Positions 55,003 through 64,000 of a stretch of DNA of 64,000 nt are shown here, piece after piece. Source of the DNA: Flammeovirga sp. EKP202. GTDB lineage: Bacteria; Bacteroidota; Bacteroidia; Cytophagales; Flammeovirgaceae. Where the stretch lies: positions 1 to 64,000 of the forward strand of contig NZ_JACVVP010000012.1 of assembly GCF_014534745.1 (NCBI RefSeq), given 5' to 3'. A program made the translations under genes and the position numbers. The first letter of the stretch is position 1. The number at the start of each line of letters is the position of its first letter. Under the pieces are notes generated by a model that had not been told where the DNA came from, ran no database searches, and saw only the letters and a list, made by a program, of their open reading frames with translations.

Positions 55003-58000
55003 TTAGAATCCTGTAGTCAGGTGTCTTTCTCTAGAATCAATCAATGCTTCATACTCTTCTTTAGAGCCCACACGAATTGTTTCATAGTCACGAAGACCTG
55101 TACCCGCAGGAATCAAGTGGCCTACGATAACGTTTTCTTTCAATCCAACTAATTCATCACGCTTACCTCTAATAGAAGCTTCACTTAATACTTTAGTTGT
55201 CTCTTGGAAAGAGGCTGCTGAAATAAACGACTTCGTATCCAATGACGCTTGAGTGATACCTTGAAGCGTAGGTCTTGAAATTGCCGGCTGTGCATCACGA
55301 ACCTTCATTTCTTTCATATCTCTACGTTTCAACGATGAGTTTTCATCACGCATCTCACGGAATGAGATTAACGCACCCGCCTTGAATCTTGCTGAGTCAC
55401 CTGCATCCGTAACGATCTTCATGCTAAGCACTTTATCGTTTTCTTCACGGAATGTGAATTTCTCAACTACTTGACCAGGCAAGAATGTTGTATCACCATT
55501 ATCTTCGATAACGACTTTTTGCATCATTTGACGTACAATCACCTCAATGTGCTTATCGTTAATTTTTACACCTTGTAGACGGTATACATCTTGAATTTCA
55601 TTTACCAAGTACTCTTGTACAGCAGTTGGTCCTTTAATTTTCAAGATATCTGCAGGAGTGATTGCTCCATCTGAAAGTGGCATACCCGCTCTCACATAGT
55701 CATTTTCCTGCACTAGGATGTGCTTCGATAAGTTCACCATATAACGACGTTTCACACCGTCACGAGACTCAACGAATAATTCACGGTTAGCACGTTTTAC
55801 TGCACCGTAAGTCACAATACCATCGATTTCAGATACTACAGCTGGAGATGATGGGTTACGCGCTTCGAATAATTCCGTTACACGAGGAAGACCACCGGTA
55901 ATATCTCGAGATTTACCAGCAGAACGAGGGATCTTCACTAGAATATCACCTGCCTTCACTTTTTGACCATCTTCAACAGTTAAACGAGCATCTGTTGGTA
56001 AGTTGGATGCTACTGTTTCACCGTTATCACCCGCGATATGGATGATTGGGTTTTTAGTTTTATCCTTAGTATCGATAATTACTTTCTCTTCGTAGCCCGT
56101 CATTTCATCCGTTTCTACGCGGTAAGTAATATCTCTTTCGATTGATTCGAATTCAGTTACACCGTTGTATTGAGCAAGGATTACGGCGTTGAATGGATCC
56201 CATGAACAAATCACGTCCCCTTCTTCAACCATATCACCTTCTTTCACACTTAGGTATGAACCGTACTGAATATGAGCATTGAATAATACTTTACCCTCGT
56301 CGTCTAAGATGTTTAATTCAGCTGTACGAGCCATTACTACATCTTTAGCGTCACCTTGAGGATCTGTACTCTTCACTGACTTCATTTCAATGAATTCAAC
56401 TTTACCTGCTTTCTTCGCTTTCAATGAAGCATCAGTTGCAATGTGGGATGCCACACCACCGACGTGGAATGTACGTAGTGTAAGCTGTGTACCTGGCTCT
56501 CCAATTGATTGTGCAGCAATTACACCAACTGATTCACCTTTTCCTGCTACGCCACCTGTTGCCAAGTTTTTACCGTAACATTTCTCACAAACACCCTTAC
56601 GAGTTTCACAAGTCAATACTGATCTTACTTCAACTTCCTCGATACCTGCTTCTTCAATTTCCTGTGCAATTTCTGGAGTAATAGATCCAGTTGCAGGAAC
56701 AATGATTTCGCCAGTTTCAGGATGCTCTACATCGTTCAATGAAGTACGTCCTTCGATTCTGTCTGATAAAGCTTCTTTGATCTCATCATTCTCTTTCAAT
56801 GGAGTTACTGTAAGACCACGTAAAGTACCACAGTCTACTTCAGTAACAACCACGTCTTGAGCAACGTCTACCAAACGACGAGTTAGGTAACCCGCATCGG
56901 CAGTTTTCAAGGCTGTATCGGCTAGACCTTTACGAGCACCGTGAGTTGAGATAAAGTACTCCAATACATCCAAACCTTCTTTAAAGTTTGAAAGAATTGG
57001 GTTTTCAATAATGTTCGCACCTGAAGCACCACCTAAGTTTTTCTGAGGCTTGGCCATTAGACCCCTCATACCACCTAACTGACGAATCTGCTCTCTTGAA
57101 CCACGGGCTCCTGAGTGCATCATCATATAGATAGAGTTGAAACCTTGGTTATCCTCTTCCATTTGCGTCATTACAGTAGACGTCAACATGTTGTTTGTCT
57201 TCGTCCAAACGTCAATCACTTGGTTGTAACGTTCGTTATCAGTGATTAGACCCATCATGAAGTTGTTACGGATGATATCTACTTCACCTTTCGCATCTTC
57301 AATTAATTCTGCTTTTTCTTTAGGGATAATGATTTCATCCAAACCGAATGAAAGACCACCTTTATAGGCCATCTGGAAACCTTCGTGTTTGATATCATCC
57401 AAGAACTGAGCAGCACGAGCCATACCTACGATGTCTACCACTTTCGCGATAATCACCTGTAATGCTTTCTTAGAAAGTAGTTCGTTTACGAAACCTACTT
57501 CTTCAGGAACGTGTTGGTTGAATAATACACGACCAGCTACTGTCTCGATGAATTTTTCCTCAAGCTCACCAGTCTCATCATTCAATTCTTTTCCTTTTAC
57601 GTTGATCCATGCGTGACGAGAGATTGCTCCTTCGTTCAATGCAATGATCACTTCTTCTGACGAGTAGAATGTCATACCTTCACCTTTCACGATTTCCGTG
57701 TCAGTAGTACGACGTCCTTTTGTCATATAATATAGACCTAATACCATATCCTGAGAAGGTACGGCGATAGGTTTACCATTGGCTGGGTTTAGGATGTTAT
57801 GCGATGCTAACATCAATAGAGATGCCTCTAATACAGCTTCATGTCCAAGAGGAACGTGAACGGCCATCTGGTCACCATCGAAATCGGCGTTGAAGGCTGT
57901 TGTTACTAATGGGTGTAATTGGATCGCTTTACCTTCGATTAATTTCGGTTGGAAAGCTTGGATACCCAATCTGTGAAGTGTAGGGGCACGGTTTAGTAGT

Positions 58001-59304
58001 ACTGGATGACCTTTCAATACGTTTTCAAGGATATCCCAAACTACTGGATCTTTACGGTCAACGATTTTCTTCGCTGATTTTACCGTTTTTACGATACCAC
58101 GCTCGATCAACTTACGAATAATGAACGGCTTGAATAATTCAGCTGCCATATTCTTAGGAAGACCACACTCGTGTAATTTAAGCTCTGGACCTACTACAAT
58201 TACAGAACGACCTGAGTAGTCCACACGCTTACCTAATAAGTTTTGACGGAAACGACCTTGCTTACCTTTCAACATATCTGAAAGTGATTTCAACGGACGG
58301 TTACCATCAGAACGCACTGCATTAACTTTACGTGAGTTGTCAAATAATGAATCAACTGCTTCTTGAAGCATACGCTTCTCGTTACGTAAGATAACTTCTG
58401 GTGCTTTAATATCGATCAGACGCTTCAGACGGTTGTTACGGATGATTACTCTTCTGTACAAGTCGTTCAAGTCTGACGTTGCAAAACGGCCACCATCTAG
58501 AGGTACCAATGGACGTAATTCTGGTGGAATTACAGGAACCATACGGATTACCATCCATTCAGGGCGGTTTTCAATTCTAGTTTTCGCATCACGGAATGCT
58601 TCCACTACACGAAGACGTTTTAATGCTTCAGCTTTACGTTGTTGCGAAGTATCGTTGTTCGCTTGGTCACGTAATGCAGCCGCCATGTCTTCCAGTTTAG
58701 TACGAGCTAAAAGCATTTCTAATGCCTCAGCACCCATCTTAGCGATGAACTTATCTGGATGATCGTCTTCTAATTGTCGGTTTTCGCTTGGTAGCTTATC
58801 CATGATGTCAAGATATTCATCCTCTGTAAGGAAGTCCATCTTTGCGATGCCGTCGGCTTCTTTTACACCTGCTTGGATTACTACATAGCGCTCGTAGTAA
58901 ATGATTTGATCAAGTTTCTTCGTTGGTAAACCTAATAGGTAACCAATCTTGTTCGGTAACGAACGGAAGTACCAGATGTGAGCAACAGGAACAACTAATT
59001 GGATGTGTCCCATTCTTTCACGACGCACCTTCTTTTCTGTTACCTCAACACCACAACGGTCACAGATAATACCTTTATAACGGATACGTTTGTATTTACC
59101 ACAGTGGCATTCCCAGTCCTTTACAGGTCCGAAGATACGCTCACAGAACAAACCTCCCATTTCCGGCTTATACGTACGGTAGTTGATGGTTTCTGGTTGA
59201 GTCACTTCACCGTGAGAGCTTTCCAAAATTGATTCTGGAGAGGCCAAACTCACTGTTACTGAAGTGAAATCGTTATTGATCTTTTTGTTTTTTCTAAACG
59301 ACAT
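55003..59304 (-). CDS. rpoC: DNA-directed RNA polymerase beta-prime subunit
   Basis: The 1433-aa subunit has the N-terminal zinc site ([23 protein letters not shown]), the catalytic [15 protein letters not shown], the second zinc site CGTLRG...[13 protein letters not shown] and the bridge helix/trigger loop region [19 protein letters not shown]. Length fits the Bacteroidota form. The frame is open to a TTG at 59334, but that TTG is part of the -7 box; the ATG at 59304 ([12 protein letters not shown]) matches the family start. Unusually, rpoB is not upstream: the neighbour on that side is an unrelated regulator gene with a 468-bp gap between coding regions. Confidence 0.97.
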   Translation of the reverse strand: MSFRKNKKINNDFTSVTVSLASPESILESSHGEVTQPETINYRTYKPEMGGLFCERIFGPVKDWECHCGKYKRIRYKGIICDRCGVEVTEKKVRRERMGHIQLVVPVAHIWYFRSLPNKIGYLLGLPTKKLDQIIYYERYVVIQAGVKEADGIAKMDFLTEDEYLDIMDKLPSENRQLEDDHPDKFIAKMGAEALEMLLARTKLEDMAAALRDQANNDTSQQRKAEALKRLRVVEAFRDAKTRIENRPEWMVIRMVPVIPPELRPLVPLDGGRFATSDLNDLYRRVIIRNNRLKRLIDIKAPEVILRNEKRMLQEAVDSLFDNSRKVNAVRSDGNRPLKSLSDMLKGKQGRFRQNLLGKRVDYSGRSVIVVGPELKLHECGLPKNMAAELFKPFIIRKLIERGIVKTVKSAKKIVDRKDPVVWDILENVLKGHPVLLNRAPTLHRLGIQAFQPKLIEGKAIQLHPLVTTAFNADFDGDQMAVHVPLGHEAVLEASLLMLASHNILNPANGKPIAVPSQDMVLGLYYMTKGRRTTDTEIVKGEGMTFYSSEEVIIALNEGAISRHAWINVKGKELNDETGELEEKFIETVAGRVLFNQHVPEEVGFVNELLSKKALQVIIAKVVDIVGMARAAQFLDDIKHEGFQMAYKGGLSFGLDEIIIPKEKAELIEDAKGEVDIIRNNFMMGLITDNERYNQVIDVWTKTNNMLTSTVMTQMEEDNQGFNSIYMMMHSGARGSREQIRQLGGMRGLMAKPQKNLGGASGANIIENPILSNFKEGLDVLEYFISTHGARKGLADTALKTADAGYLTRRLVDVAQDVVVTEVDCGTLRGLTVTPLKENDEIKEALSDRIEGRTSLNDVEHPETGEIIVPATGSITPEIAQEIEEAGIEEVEVRSVLTCETRKGVCEKCYGKNLATGGVAGKGESVGVIAAQSIGEPGTQLTLRTFHVGGVASHIATDASLKAKKAGKVEFIEMKSVKSTDPQGDAKDVVMARTAELNILDDEGKVLFNAHIQYGSYLSVKEGDMVEEGDVICSWDPFNAVILAQYNGVTEFESIERDITYRVETDEMTGYEEKVIIDTKDKTKNPIIHIAGDNGETVASNLPTDARLTVEDGQKVKAGDILVKIPRSAGKSRDITGGLPRVTELFEARNPSSPAVVSEIDGIVTYGAVKRANRELFVESRDGVKRRYMVNLSKHILVQENDYVRAGMPLSDGAITPADILKIKGPTAVQEYLVNEIQDVYRLQGVKINDKHIEVIVRQMMQKVVIEDNGDTTFLPGQVVEKFTFREENDKVLSMKIVTDAGDSARFKAGALISFREMRDENSSLKRRDMKEMKVRDAQPAISRPTLQGITQASLDTKSFISAASFQETTKVLSEASIRGKRDELVGLKENVIVGHLIPAGTGLRDYETIRVGSKEEYEALIDSRERHLTTGF

Positions 59305-59599
59305 TTGCAATTTGCGGTTTTCTTGAATCTGCAAATATAGAAACTAATAAGCAAAAATTCCATTATACACAAAGAAAATAGCTCTAATTTTTAAATAAAT
59401 AAAAATTAAAATTACAACATACTGAAAATCAATCAATTTCAAGGTGAGTGTAAATTCATAATTTTCTTTAACAGAAAAAGTTTGGGTTGGGTTTTACTTA
59501 TTACTTTATTACAGTTCTATGAAAATAACTCTTTTATTGTCAAGTATTAATCAATTTGCAGATTATTATTTCTGACTTTTGTCAATAAAAAAGGGCCTT
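59305..59599. other. Gap between rpoC and the winged-helix regulator gene
   Basis: Apart from the rpoC -7 box and a weak AGAAGGCCCTTTTTT hairpin near 59588-59602 that may end the regulator transcript, I see nothing. No remnant of rpoB is recognisable. Confidence 0.5.
59332..59339 (-). promoter_or_regulatory. Own -7 box of rpoC
   Basis: The minus strand reads TATATTTG directly before the gene, so the transcript would start near 59325 with a leader of about 20 nt. No exact TTG at -33 is present. It supports rpoC being transcribed on its own. Confidence 0.55.
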
Positions 59600-60772
59600 C
59601 TAAAAAGTAACCACCAACTCTTCTTTCAAACTCAAATTGATTCTTTCCTTTCCTTCCGCCATTAATACTGCTGTAAAATTTTGTTCATCGACTTGATGAC
59701 GGTCTTGAAAAGCATTAAGCGAATCTGTATTCGTAAAAAACTCTACAGCAGCCATTACGCCTATATCATGATTCGAAAAGAAAAAGAATTGCGTTCTTCC
59801 TTGAGGTGTTTTTGTTTTTGAAACTATGGTAAAGTCTTTTTTCAAATCCTTGTTACTACTTTTAAAAAACCTCTCATCTCCAGTAACTTTGTTAGTATAT
59901 AACAATTTCTTATCGTCTATTTTAAAGTATGGGTTGAATTGATTGAATAAGTACACGAAATCATTTTGGTTATAAAATCGACCTACATAAATGAGATTGC
60001 CATTTTTAATATTGGTAAAAGAAGTATTCGTTGCATATTTAATAAAGAGTTCTTTATCCCACTTCTGAAAATACCTTCCCAAATCATAAGTCGCATGTTC
60101 TGCCATTCGTGTCGAATAATAAAGGTCTGTAATTCGGGTTTTGTCTTTCAATTCAGGATGTTCTTCAATTACTTGTAAATACTCTTCTATATTATTGATA
60201 TTAAAATCTCGTGTCCAACCTTCATTTCCAGAAATAGTTTTTCCTCTATATCCAAAAGCATCACCTATATATAGATGTGTAGGCTGTTGGCTATCCATAA
60301 ATTCCTGCCACAATGGAGAAATTGCTTCAGGTCTATTCCACCAAAAACTAAAAAATAACACCAACACCATAACACCATAAGGCAAGTATTTTGACACCAG
60401 CACAAGTTGTTTTTGCAAGTGGTCATTTGGTGATTGATTGTGAGTGTTTTTTTCAAAGTGTACTCCATACTGCCCTTTTTCAATTAATAACTTCCATTCG
60501 TCATTGACTCCATCAGAATCATAATAAGTAGCTAACTTCTTTCTAAGGTTATACACATTTACTCTTACCCTTGAATTACTTTTCGCTTCGGGATCACCTC
60601 TAAAAAATTCTATTTCAATCACTCCTTCCTTTAGTGGAGTATTCTTGAATGTCGCTTCAGAAAGGTATTTCAATAATGCGATCGATGTCGGTGCATTTTT
60701 AAAAGTATTACTCTGAAGTATATGATCTACAATTTGTTGTTGTTGCTCTTTGGTTGGTATTTGTTGCCTCAT
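59600..60772 (-). CDS. Membrane-bound winged-helix regulator with periplasmic sensor domain
   Basis: The 390-aa protein starts at ATG 60772; the frame extends to a TTG at 60808 that adds an implausible Phe-rich stretch. Residues about 1-110 form a winged-helix-like DNA-binding region with IVDHILQSNTFKNAPTSIALLKYL, then SRVRVNVYNLRKKLATYY and LLIEKGQYGVHF, a pattern seen in one-component regulators. One membrane helix (about 129-146) follows, and the remaining ~240 residues should lie in the periplasm; they match no family I know. This layout fits a one-component sensor reaching across the membrane. It diverges from the GH2 gene across a repeat-rich gap. Confidence 0.75.
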   Translation of the reverse strand: MRQQIPTKEQQQQIVDHILQSNTFKNAPTSIALLKYLSEATFKNTPLKEGVIEIEFFRGDPEAKSNSRVRVNVYNLRKKLATYYDSDGVNDEWKLLIEKGQYGVHFEKNTHNQSPNDHLQKQLVLVSKYLPYGVMVLVLFFSFWWNRPEAISPLWQEFMDSQQPTHLYIGDAFGYRGKTISGNEGWTRDFNINNIEEYLQVIEEHPELKDKTRITDLYYSTRMAEHATYDLGRYFQKWDKELFIKYATNTSFTNIKNGNLIYVGRFYNQNDFVYLFNQFNPYFKIDDKKLLYTNKVTGDERFFKSSNKDLKKDFTIVSKTKTPQGRTQFFFFSNHDIGVMAAVEFFTNTDSLNAFQDRHQVDEQNFTAVLMAEGKERINLSLKEELVVTF

Positions 60773-60818
60773 AAAAAAAGGATAAAAATGATGAAAAAAT
60801 AGGGGCAAATCATGTTTT

Positions 60819-60852
60819 TAACGATCACTTTAACCGTTATAGTGACCGTTAT
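60819..60852. promoter_or_regulatory. Candidate operator between regulator and GH2 genes
   Basis: ACCGTTAT occurs directly at 60833-60840 and 60845-60852, 12 bp apart. An inverted copy, AACGATCACT (60820-60829), pairs with AGTGACCGTT (60841-60850) with one mismatch. Three half-sites in a divergent gap beside a regulator gene make a strong operator candidate. Confidence 0.55.
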
Positions 60853-60917
60853 GGTACTACTGAAGGTATAGTTTCTCTTCCAATAGTCTGTTATTTGAAA
60901 TCAAATCACAAAGTATT

Positions 60918-63773
60918 ATGAAGATAGAACAACAAATTAATTTCAAACGACAGATAGTACCTTTTTTCGGTCTATTTGTAATTTACTCCCTATTTTTTTT
61001 AGCATCTACGACTGCTCAAAATACTCAGCTAACAGAAATTAGATATTTAACAGGAACGGATAAAGATCATACGACACCTTGGGATTTCTACTGTTCATCG
61101 GGTCAAAACAGTAAAAAGTGGACGACTATTGAAACGCCTTCGTGTTGGGAACTCCAAGGATTTGGACATTACAATTACGGTCACGATCCTTTTGAGAAAA
61201 GAGTCAATGAATATGGTTTATATAAACATCAATTCTCTGTCCCGAAATCTTGGAAAAATAAAACAGTCAAGATTGTATTTGAAGGAGTGATGACAGACGC
61301 TGAGGTTAAAATCAATGGAAAGTTAGCCGGTGCAATTCATCAAGGAGCATTTTATGAATTCAAATATGATATTACGAATCTGCTTAAATATGGAAATGAA
61401 AACCTCATTGAAGTCAAAGTAAACAAAGCCTCTAGTAATGAATCCATCAATCATGCAGAACGTAAAGCAGACTTCTGGATTTTTGGCGGCATCTATCGAC
61501 CTGTATATTTAGAAGTGTTACCTCAAAAGCACATCAACCGAGTAGCTATCGATGCAAAAGCAAATGGACAGATTACTGCTGATGTGTTTTTAGGGAAAAA
61601 TACAGAAGGTGATCTAAAGGCTAGCCTATTGGATATAAAAGGTAATCTTGTCCAAAAACTTGACCTTGACCTTTCAACATCAGATCAGAAATGGCAAATA
61701 AAAACGCTTGCAAGTAACATTAAAACATGGAATCCTGAATCTCCCCACCTCTATCAATTAGAATTGTCATTATTCAATAAAAAAGGGCAACTACAACATC
61801 AAATCAAACAACGCATTGGCTTCAGAACAGTAAAACTCTATGAAGGTGATGGTATTTATGTGAATGGTCAACGTATTAAATTTAAAGGAGTCAATCGACA
61901 TTCTTTTTATCCCTCTTCAGGAAGGACTACAAGTAAGGCATTAAGTATTGAACATGTTGAAATGATGAAAGACATGAATATGAATGCGGTTCGTATGTCA
62001 CATTATCCTCCTGATGTTCATTTTTTAGATGTATGTGACTCCTTAGGACTTTTTGTCATTAATGAAGTTTGTACATGGCATTCTCCCTCATTAGATACAG
62101 AGGTAGGTGAAAAGATTGTAAAAGAAACAGTAGTCAGAGATGTCAATCACCCTTCCATTTTGCTTTGGGCAAATGGTAATGAATCGGGTTGGAACACTGA
62201 ATTAGATGATGACTATGCACTATGGGATATTCAACAACGTGAGGTGATTCACCCTTGGAACATTTTTAATAAGACCAATACCCTTCATTATTTTCATTTC
62301 CATGGCTTAGCAAATGATGGTCCTGCAACTGACAAGATCTTTTTCCCTACCGAGTTTTTACATGGGCTGTATGATGGTGGGCATGGAGCTGGCTTGGAAG
62401 ATTATTGGGAAAAGATGTGGAATATGCCCAACAATGCAGGTGGGTTCCTTTGGGATTTTGCAGATGAAGCTGTCGTCAGAACAGATAAAAATGGTGTTTT
62501 AGATACAGACGGTAATCACGCTGCAGATGGAATTATTGGACCTTATGGAGAGAAGGAAGCGAGTTATTTTACCATCAAAGAAATATGGTCTCCTATTTTC
62601 ATTGAGGACCGTACAATCAAAAATGATTTCAATGGAATTTTTAGAATTGAAAATCGATATCATTATACTTCCCTAGCGTCTTGCAAAATGACAGCAAAAT
62701 TGATCAGTTTCAAAGGAAACAAGAACAAGGTAATCGAAGAAAAAGCTATCCAACTTCCATCACTAGAGCCTAGTGAAAAAGGTGCTTTCAAAGTCGAAAA
62801 AACGGATTCATGGAATAAAGCTGATGCACTTCATCTTACCGCTTATGATCCTAATGGTAAAGAAATATTTACTTGGTCTTACCCAATTAATGCACCTGAA
62901 AATATCAATCAAAAACTAATTGAGGAAAAAGGTGACAATTCAAAAAAGGCCTTAAAAGTAAAACAGGAACAAGATAAAATCGTCATCACTTCAAGCTCAT
63001 GTGAGTTCACTTTCTCCAACCAAACTGGCAAATTAAAAAAAGTCACTAAAAATAATCAAGTTATTCCTTTATCAAACGGCCCTATTCTTTTAGGCAAAAA
63101 AGATAAGGTAGACACTGTTAAGGTTATTCCAACAGAAAACTACGTTGATATTATTGCTGTTTTCGAACCAAAAAATAAAATGCCAGAGTGGACCAAAATT
63201 GTGGTATTAAGTTCTGATAGTATTAAGTGGAGAGTTCATCAAAATGGATTACTCGACCTTGAAGTTGAAATGAAAGGAAAGAAAAGAACAAAAGAGGTGT
63301 TAGGCATTTCTTTTAATTATAAAGAAGAAGATGTAGCGGGGATGAAATGGCTTGGAGATGGTCCTTACAGAGTTTGGAGAAATAGAACAAAAGGTACTCG
63401 TTTTCAAGTTTGGGAAAATGACTACAACAATACAATTACAGGAGAATCGGGTTTTGTGTACCCAGAGTTTAAAGGTTACTTCTCTCATTTCTATTGGGCT
63501 GAACTGAAAAGTAAATCAACGAATGGCTTTAAAGTGTACTGTCATTCGCCTAATGTATTTCTAAGAATGCTTACGCCTGAAAACCCAAGTGGAGATCCAA
63601 AAGGTAGAGTGAGTCCATTTTTCCCTAAAGGCGATCTCTCTTTTGTCTATAATATCCCTGCCATTGGTACTAAATTTCAAGAATCGAGTAGTACCGGACC
63701 TCATGGCAATGAAGAAATCTATTATGGAAATAGTGACGATCCATTAAGAATTAAACTGACTTTTGAATTTTAA
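60918..63773 (+). CDS. Glycoside hydrolase family 2 beta-glycosidase (beta-galactosidase-like)
   Basis: The 951-aa enzyme has a signal peptide (ending STTAQ) and the GH2 layout: sugar-binding jelly roll (about 45-200, [21 protein letters not shown], then [15 protein letters not shown]), Ig-like domain (200-310), TIM barrel (310-600) and C-terminal beta domains. [16 protein letters not shown] and WANGNESGW carry the acid/base Glu422; PTEFLHG carries the probable nucleophile Glu479. It removes beta-linked sugars, probably galactose, from glycans in the periplasm. A GH29 fucosidase gene starts 14 bp later, so they form an operon for a fucose-containing polysaccharide. Confidence 0.88.
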   Translation: MKIEQQINFKRQIVPFFGLFVIYSLFFLASTTAQNTQLTEIRYLTGTDKDHTTPWDFYCSSGQNSKKWTTIETPSCWELQGFGHYNYGHDPFEKRVNEYGLYKHQFSVPKSWKNKTVKIVFEGVMTDAEVKINGKLAGAIHQGAFYEFKYDITNLLKYGNENLIEVKVNKASSNESINHAERKADFWIFGGIYRPVYLEVLPQKHINRVAIDAKANGQITADVFLGKNTEGDLKASLLDIKGNLVQKLDLDLSTSDQKWQIKTLASNIKTWNPESPHLYQLELSLFNKKGQLQHQIKQRIGFRTVKLYEGDGIYVNGQRIKFKGVNRHSFYPSSGRTTSKALSIEHVEMMKDMNMNAVRMSHYPPDVHFLDVCDSLGLFVINEVCTWHSPSLDTEVGEKIVKETVVRDVNHPSILLWANGNESGWNTELDDDYALWDIQQREVIHPWNIFNKTNTLHYFHFHGLANDGPATDKIFFPTEFLHGLYDGGHGAGLEDYWEKMWNMPNNAGGFLWDFADEAVVRTDKNGVLDTDGNHAADGIIGPYGEKEASYFTIKEIWSPIFIEDRTIKNDFNGIFRIENRYHYTSLASCKMTAKLISFKGNKNKVIEEKAIQLPSLEPSEKGAFKVEKTDSWNKADALHLTAYDPNGKEIFTWSYPINAPENINQKLIEEKGDNSKKALKVKQEQDKIVITSSSCEFTFSNQTGKLKKVTKNNQVIPLSNGPILLGKKDKVDTVKVIPTENYVDIIAVFEPKNKMPEWTKIVVLSSDSIKWRVHQNGLLDLEVEMKGKKRTKEVLGISFNYKEEDVAGMKWLGDGPYRVWRNRTKGTRFQVWENDYNNTITGESGFVYPEFKGYFSHFYWAELKSKSTNGFKVYCHSPNVFLRMLTPENPSGDPKGRVSPFFPKGDLSFVYNIPAIGTKFQESSSTGPHGNEEIYYGNSDDPLRIKLTFEF

Positions 63774-63787
63774 AAAATGATATTGAA

Positions 63788-64000
63788 ATGAATCAACTAA
63801 CAAAATTTTCGTGGTTACTTATCCTTTTAGGAATAACTATAGGTTGTAAAAAAACGACTCCTAAGGCATCTGAAGAATACAAACCAACATGGGAATCCCT
63901 ATCGAAACATGATGCTACTCCCGAATGGTTTCAAGACGCAAAATTTGGTATTTACTTTCACTGGGGGCCTTACAGTGTTCCTGCTTATGGTAGTGCATGG
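63788..64000 (+). CDS. Alpha-L-fucosidase, GH29 (partial, cut by window edge)
   Basis: Only the first 71 codons are present. They give a lipoprotein signal with lipobox TIGC (Cys20), a linker, and the GH29 start [27 protein letters not shown] with the His of FHWG that contacts fucose. It follows the GH2 gene by 14 bp and is certainly in its operon. Fucosidases of this family remove terminal alpha-L-fucose. The catalytic residues lie beyond the window. Confidence 0.85.
   Translation, partial: MNQLTKFSWLLILLGITIGCKKTTPKASEEYKPTWESLSKHDATPEWFQDAKFGIYFHWGPYSVPAYGSAW

Overview
The window is AT-rich bacterial chromosome, most likely from a marine Bacteroidota of the Cytophagales/Flammeovirga type (genus is an inference). 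The reasons are two SusC/SusD pairs, many lipoproteins, LytTR two-component pairs, A-rich leaders instead of Shine-Dalgarno sites, and repeated matches to the Bacteroidota promoter TTG-N19-22-TAnnTTTG. No phage, CRISPR, rRNA or intact insertion sequence was seen. I count 37 protein genes (one cut by the right edge) and one initiator tRNA.

Layout. At 0-14 kb are two tandem promoters firing off the left edge, a giant alpha-2-macroglobulin protein carrying a TonB plug domain, a DUF1566 protein, a 137-bp nested palindrome, a nitroreductase with a divergent HxlR regulator, an erythromycin-esterase-like fusion, a ThrE exporter and a DUF4136 lipoprotein. At 14-22 kb are a SusC/SusD pair, a divergent LytS/LytTR pair and a hydrolase. 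At 22-31 kb are tpiA, a 1.5-kb gene-free stretch with convergent terminators and decayed repeats, then a second LytS/LytTR pair leading into a TonB receptor/DUF4249 lipoprotein pair, and an MFS transporter. At 31-36 kb are dnaK, a short-chain dehydrogenase and an AraC regulator. At 36-46 kb a minus-strand cluster runs DUF4920 lipoprotein, monoheme cytochrome c lipoprotein, SusC, SusD, Calx-beta lipoprotein, metzincin protease. At 46-49 kb are purE, an eight-haem/HEAT/TPR lipoprotein and a small lipoprotein, then tRNA-fMet. At 49-60 kb are a DUF4153 membrane protein, the pntAA-pntAB-pntB transhydrogenase operon and rpoC, which stands alone without rpoB. At 60-64 kb a winged-helix membrane regulator faces a GH2 glycosidase and a GH29 alpha-L-fucosidase, the edge of a polysaccharide utilisation locus.

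How it fits together. Outer-membrane uptake (SusCD, TonB receptor) is paired with surface lipoproteins, a secreted protease and glycosidases. Three regulators lie beside what they probably control: HxlR with the nitroreductase, LytTR 2 with the TonB/DUF4249 operon, and the winged-helix protein with the GH2/GH29 genes. Each of these gaps holds a repeat that could be the operator. Housekeeping genes (dnaK, tpiA, purE, pnt, rpoC, tRNA-fMet) are scattered between. Several apparent upstream starts are corrected to internal ATGs (nitroreductase, DUF4136, SDR, cytochrome c lipoprotein, rpoC, winged-helix regulator).
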